From the NCBI RefSeq assembly GCF_016086655.4, contig NC_052136.2, forward strand, positions 44,694,492 to 44,758,491: 64,000 nucleotides of DNA. The letters run 5' to 3'. Numbering within the stretch: the stretch's first letter is position 1; each line of letters begins with the position of its first letter. The stretch comes from Lepeophtheirus salmonis. Its lineage: Eukaryota > Arthropoda > Copepoda > Siphonostomatoida > Caligidae. Shown here one piece after another: positions 60,736-64,000 of this stretch. The notes beneath the pieces are model-generated. The model saw only the letters and a list, made by a program, of their open reading frames with translations. It did not search any database and was not told the origin of the DNA. The translations under genes were made by a program, and so were the position numbers.

Positions 60736-61440
60736 TTTACCTGTTTATGGATTTTAACGAGGATTCAAAATCACTAACGAAAAGGGGTGTGTTATCTGAA
60801 TCTTCGAGATATTTTGATCCTGAAGGTAGATTTGCACCTGTTCTCTTCATAGCTAAGCTCATCTTTCAAGAAACATGGAATTGGAAGATAAAATGGGATG
60901 ACTTGTTGCCAAGTGATCAGTCTGAGAGATGGTTACAATGGAAACGTAAATTAAGACTTCTTAAATCCTTTTCAGTTCCTAGATGTGTCATGAAACCCAA
61001 TTTTAATTATAAAGATGCTAAGTTGTGTGTTTTTGGAGATGCTTCATCCAAAGGGTGGAGTGCAGTGCTTTATGTCAGATTTGTTCTTAGTGATGAGTCT
61101 ATCAAAGTTGGTTTTCTCACATTACGTACTAGAGTCAGACCACTCAAAGAAATCACAATTCCACGCATGGAATTAGAGGCTGCACTTTTATGTGCTCACC
61201 TGATTGAACATTTTTACCAAATAACTCCAATTAAAATTTCCAGAGTTCGTGCATGGACAGAGTCTGCTGTTGTTTTTCATTGGATTCAAAGTGAGGCATC
61301 GAATTGGAAAATCTACATTACCAATTGGGTACAGATCATTTAAGATATTATATGCCCATCATGTTGGAGTCATGTCTCTGGAGTACATAATCCTGCGACA
61401 GTGGATGCCGTGGATTGTCGGCCGCTCAATTTGTAATAAA
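60736..61440 (+). pseudogene. RNase H and connection region of BEL/Pao element
   Basis: Continues in the 60480-61343 frame (287 codons in all). Landmarks are LTKRGVLSESSRYFDPEGRF ('tKR.vLs.ia.lfDPlG'), APVLFIAKLIFQETW, then CVFGDASSKGWSAVLYV (61024-61074; Asp of the first RNase H site), VRPLKEITIPRMELEAALL (61135-61191; Glu) and WTESAVVFHWI (61252-61290). The family has W.DS in the last motif; the Asp is Glu here, probably weakening catalysis. The frame closes at 61343 and a shift leads to SHVSGVHNPATVDAVDCR ('.hVps.dNPAD..SRG') at about 61365-61425. A small change to a close residue and one frameshift mark it as decayed. Confidence 0.8.
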
Positions 61441-62895
61441 TGATTTATGGTTCTATGGACCTCACTAGCTTAGTTTAAAAGAAGAAGATTGGAGAAAGAG
61501 CTACGCCATTACTGGCGAAGAAAATAATGAAATAGACTATGAAAAAAAGAAATCTATTGATAAACTTATTGTTCCAGATATTCCCATTTGACAATCAATT
61601 CAAGAGTTTAAATCAAGTTGATTTGTTATCTTAGAAGGATAGTCTTGCAAGGTTAGATAAAGTCTCGGATACTCATGATCAATTAATAAGGGTTGGAGGT
61701 CGCCTTAATAACATTGAAATGTTACCATCCTATACCCGACGTCCGATGTTAGTTTCAAATCTATAACGTTTTGCTGTTCTTCTTATTGAGCATGAACATG
61801 CAAGATTACTTCACTCTGGTCTTGCTACAACTTTAGCATCACTCCAGTCTCGTTATTGGATTGTTCGAAAGAGACAATTAGTCAATTCAATAATACGCAA
61901 ATGTGTTAGATGTCAACATTCTTTAGCCAATCCGTCTCCTTAGAAAAATGGGTGATTTACCTGTCGCAAGGGTAGATGTGGGGCTTCCTTTTTCACAAAC
62001 TGGAATTAACTATGCAGGTCTGATCAATATTTATACTTCAAAAAGAAAAACAAAACAAGAAAAGTCTTATATTTGTTTATTTACTCACCTTTCAACTAGA
62101 GCTGTGCATCTCGAGCTTGCAAAATCATTGAGTACTGAAGAATTCGTCAACGCTAGTGAGTTAGTGAGACGAAGAGGAACGCCCAGCGTCATTTGCAACA
62201 ATTATGGACGCAATTTTATTGGATCTGCTAATATTTTAGCTAAGTTTTTACTGTAAGAAAAATACGTTCTTGCCAAATGGTTATTTTCTCGAGAGATTGC
62301 GTGGAAATTTATCCCACCTAGAGCACCTCATCTTGGAGGTGCAAGGGAAACAATGGTAAAATTAACAAAAAATAAAAAATATTCTTCGTTGTCAATTTGG
62401 AAATGCACATATGACCGTCGAACAACTAAATACTGCATTAATGGAGATCGAGTCTTTACTTACTAGCCGCCCTTTGGTTATTTTGTCTCCAAATGCTTCT
62501 GAAGATGCAATCACTCTGTCAATGCTCATCACTGGTTTCAACATCACAAGCCTTCCGGATCGCTTTGTTGACAGCCTTTATTCTCCTAGTTCAAGATGAA
62601 GGAAACTTACTGTTAGTTTAAAAAGATTTCGTAAAAAATGGATGTCTGAGTATATACTCGATCTCCAACGGGGTCAAAAATGGAAAGACACTCGGAGAAA
62701 TTTGAAGGTCGTCGATTACTAGTTGTAATCGATGAAATTCAGGGAAGTCATGAATCGCCTGTGGGCCGTATTATTAATATCTAGCCTGGTTCTGATGGTT
62801 TGATTCGAACACCCAAAGTGAAGCATTCAAATGGAAAAGTTTATCAACGCCCTACAATCAAGTTAGCTTTGGTGTTACCGTCTGAAAATATGTGA
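61440..62895 (+). pseudogene. Integrase of BEL/Pao element
   Basis: 61690-61940: RVGGRLNN, then LLIEHEHARLLHSGLATTLA, LQSRYWIV and IIRKCVRCQH, the HHCC zinc-binding N-terminus. After a frame break, 61948-62256: MGDLPVARVDVGLPFSQTGI, NYAGLINIY, ICLFTHLSTRAVHLELAKSL, RRGTPSVICNNYGRNFIG. Of the D,D-35-E residues both Asp positions are Asn (codons 62008-62010 and 62200-62202), while Glu is kept in GGARET (62347-62349). 62411-62599: EQLNTALMEIESLLTSRPLV. 62600-62700: KRFRKKWMSEYILDLQRGQK. The C-terminus VGRIINI..PGSDGLIRT, then KVYQRPTIKLALVLP, ends at TGA 62893. At least four frame changes. This protein would insert the cDNA into the genome; here it is dead. Confidence 0.85.
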
Positions 62896-62911
62896 TCCCC
62901 TGAGGGTGCTC

Positions 62912-62924
62912 ATGGTGGGGAGTA
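62912..62924 (+). other. Polypurine tract before 3' LTR
   Basis: ATGGTGGGGAGTA directly precedes the TG that starts the right LTR; the GGTGGGGAG core is the expected plus-strand primer. Confidence 0.65.
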
Positions 62925-63220
62925 TGGAGAGCGAAATCGTAACAATTGATTTGTTATATTGGTGTTTCCCTGTATCATTTATATTCCTTTTTTTTAATAT
63001 GTGCCCTTTTGATATTGTTGTCGTTTTTTCTTATCATGTACACGAGCGAGTTACGCTCCTATATATATATATATATTACTCGTTTGTTGTGTGTGTTTGA
63101 AGGTGGAAAGTGGTCGTCTTAAATAAAATTAGAATTACAGTCCACTGATTAATTTGTGTTGTGAACTAGGCCCGTCCTTGCCTCTAAAAGGAAAAAAACG
63201 CTCGGGAGAGGTTTTATTCA
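62925..63220 (+). repeat. 3' LTR of BEL/Pao element
   Basis: Begins TGGAGAGCGAAATCGTAAC and ends GAGAGGTTTTATTCA. At 296 bp it is about 52 bp longer than the left LTR; the extra segment, roughly 63131-63181, contains TTGTGTTGTGAACTAGGCCC. An AATAAA at 63121-63126 is a candidate polyadenylation signal. Confidence 0.9.
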
Positions 63221-63225
63221 ACTCT
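63221..63225 (+). repeat. Target-site duplication, right copy (ACTCT)
   Basis: Identical to 57572-57576 and directly adjacent to the right LTR. Confidence 0.85.
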
Positions 63226-63480
63226 CGTACAATCTCTCTTGTTTTCATAATAAACAATTATATCCTTGGATGTTATATTTATGGTCCGACATTAGAAACT
63301 ACCCATAATGATAAATGAGGAAACATATAATCATTTGTGAAGGTTACATCTATAATCCATGATCCAACCCCTCCAACGCATATGTGAATTTTCTACCCTT
63401 ATAACAAACCTTTACTACATCACCGTAGCAATACATAAACAAAACCAGGTAGTTATGCAATACTTAGAATTATACCACAA
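63226..63480 (-). pseudogene. Non-LTR retrotransposon ORF2: endonuclease C-terminal part
   Basis: Minus-strand text: near 63360-63300 SWIIDVTFTNDYMFPHLSLW, then VVSN, a good fit to the end of an AP-type endonuclease ('SiIDvT.......i..W.V.....SDH..I.f'). It is followed after a frame change by SDHKY (63275-63289), the conserved catalytic SDH motif. In this type of element the endonuclease lies upstream of the RT found at 55.8-57.6 kb on the same strand, so the two pieces are one element split by the BEL insertion. The N-terminal part of the endonuclease was not recognised above 63480. Confidence 0.6.
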
Positions 63481-64000
63481 TTATTGAGGAGAGGACATCT
63501 AACTGCCAAATAAGAAGAATTAAAAAATATTGTTCAGGGTGTCAACAACAAAAAAACTTGCACACTAAAAAATACTTCGGATTTACAACCCTAATATATA
63601 TGTAATCCCCTGTTCTTTTCTTTTTTAGTATGAAACGCTGAGCTATAGCTATATTGTTAAAAATGAGTCTTCTGCAGACAATCAATCAAACAAACAAGCA
63701 GACAAGCCAAATTTGCTTTATAATACAGGTTATTTTTTTTTATTGTGTTGTTTAAAAACCCCCAAGAAAGTATTTGAAATCAAAATCAGGGTTCATTGCT
63801 ACACATATTATCCCTTTTCCTTCTCAAAATCTGAAGAACTTACTGGTTAAGAGCCTTGTAGATAAACAATATTTTGTTCTTAAAATAAATGTCCATCATT
63901 GCCCCCTAATTGATTCATTTTTAATATTTAAAATTTATACTGAATACATTCAGAAATATCATCCAAACATAATTTACCACTTTATATTAAGAAGAAGCAT
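63481..64000. other. Right end of window, no gene seen
   Basis: Nothing clearly recognised; this stretch may hold the decayed 5' part of the split non-LTR element. Short direct repeats of AACAAACAAGCAGACAAGCC type occur at 63685-63708. Confidence 0.4.

Larger units (their letters stand above)
57577..63220 (+). mobile_element. BEL/Pao LTR retrotransposon, full length but defective
   Basis: A 5.64-kb element bounded by two LTRs that both start TG and end CA, flanked by the 5-bp duplication ACTCT. A primer-binding site follows the left LTR and a purine tract precedes the right LTR. The interior encodes, in order, gag (DUF1759-like), a CCHC zinc knuckle, aspartic protease, reverse transcriptase, RNase H and integrase, which is the BEL/Pao domain order and motif style. 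The reading frame is broken by several frameshifts and stops and key catalytic residues are changed, so the copy cannot be autonomous. The LTRs differ at roughly 20 of about 230 aligned positions by eye, plus a deletion, implying an old insertion. No envelope-like gene lies between integrase and the right LTR. Confidence 0.9.

Noticed and set aside
1..64000. CRISPR arrays, bacterial operons, ribosome-binding sites, intact tRNA or rRNA genes
   Set aside because: None seen. Tandem repeats present are simple microsatellites or the 28- and 36-bp repeats described, without regular unique spacers.

Overview
The window looks like noncoding, repeat-rich DNA of an AT-rich arthropod nuclear genome. There are no tightly packed ORFs, ribosome-binding sites or operons. 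(TA)n and (TATG)n microsatellites and long A/T runs are everywhere, and nearly every recognisable protein fragment belongs to a transposable element. The mixture of several mariner-like families, BEL/Pao retrotransposons and decayed non-LTR elements resembles a caligid copepod such as the salmon louse. That assignment is inference from the style of the sequence and was not tested by any search.

Layout. 0-5.5 kb holds three unrelated mariner/Tc1 transposase scraps in otherwise featureless DNA. 6.4-7.1 kb is a TIR- and TA-bounded, internally deleted mariner. A relative at 13.8-14.3 kb is followed directly by a deletion derivative of a second mariner family (14.3-15.0 kb). Four copies of an unclassified dispersed repeat lie at 8.4, 8.6, 17.3 and 28.7 kb. 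A 36-bp minisatellite in a 500-bp purine-rich block sits at 12 kb. Two decayed non-LTR reverse transcriptase fragments lie at 21.7-22.7 kb (+) and 25.9-26.4 kb (-). A near-perfect 30-nt inverted repeat is at 31.1 kb. A third mariner family, again internally deleted with both TIRs, is at 35.3-36.1 kb. A pogo/jerky-like element with TIRs, keeping only the DNA-binding half of its transposase, is at 42.35-43.8 kb. Three partial copies of a composite repeat lie at 26.5, 45.4 and 50.6 kb.

The best-defined structure is at the right end. A full-length but dead BEL/Pao LTR retrotransposon (57577-63220, 5-bp target duplication ACTCT) is inserted inside an older minus-strand non-LTR element. That element's endonuclease part lies to the right of the insertion, and its RT, RNase H and C-terminal cysteine region lie to the left. 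The BEL copy keeps recognisable gag, zinc knuckle, protease, RT (YVDD), RNase H and integrase, but carries several frameshifts and stops and has lost key catalytic residues.

No intact host gene was identified. A few short open segments (24181-24330, 30051-30233, 37338-37706, 55264-55413) look more protein-like than the background. They are given as low-confidence exon candidates only.
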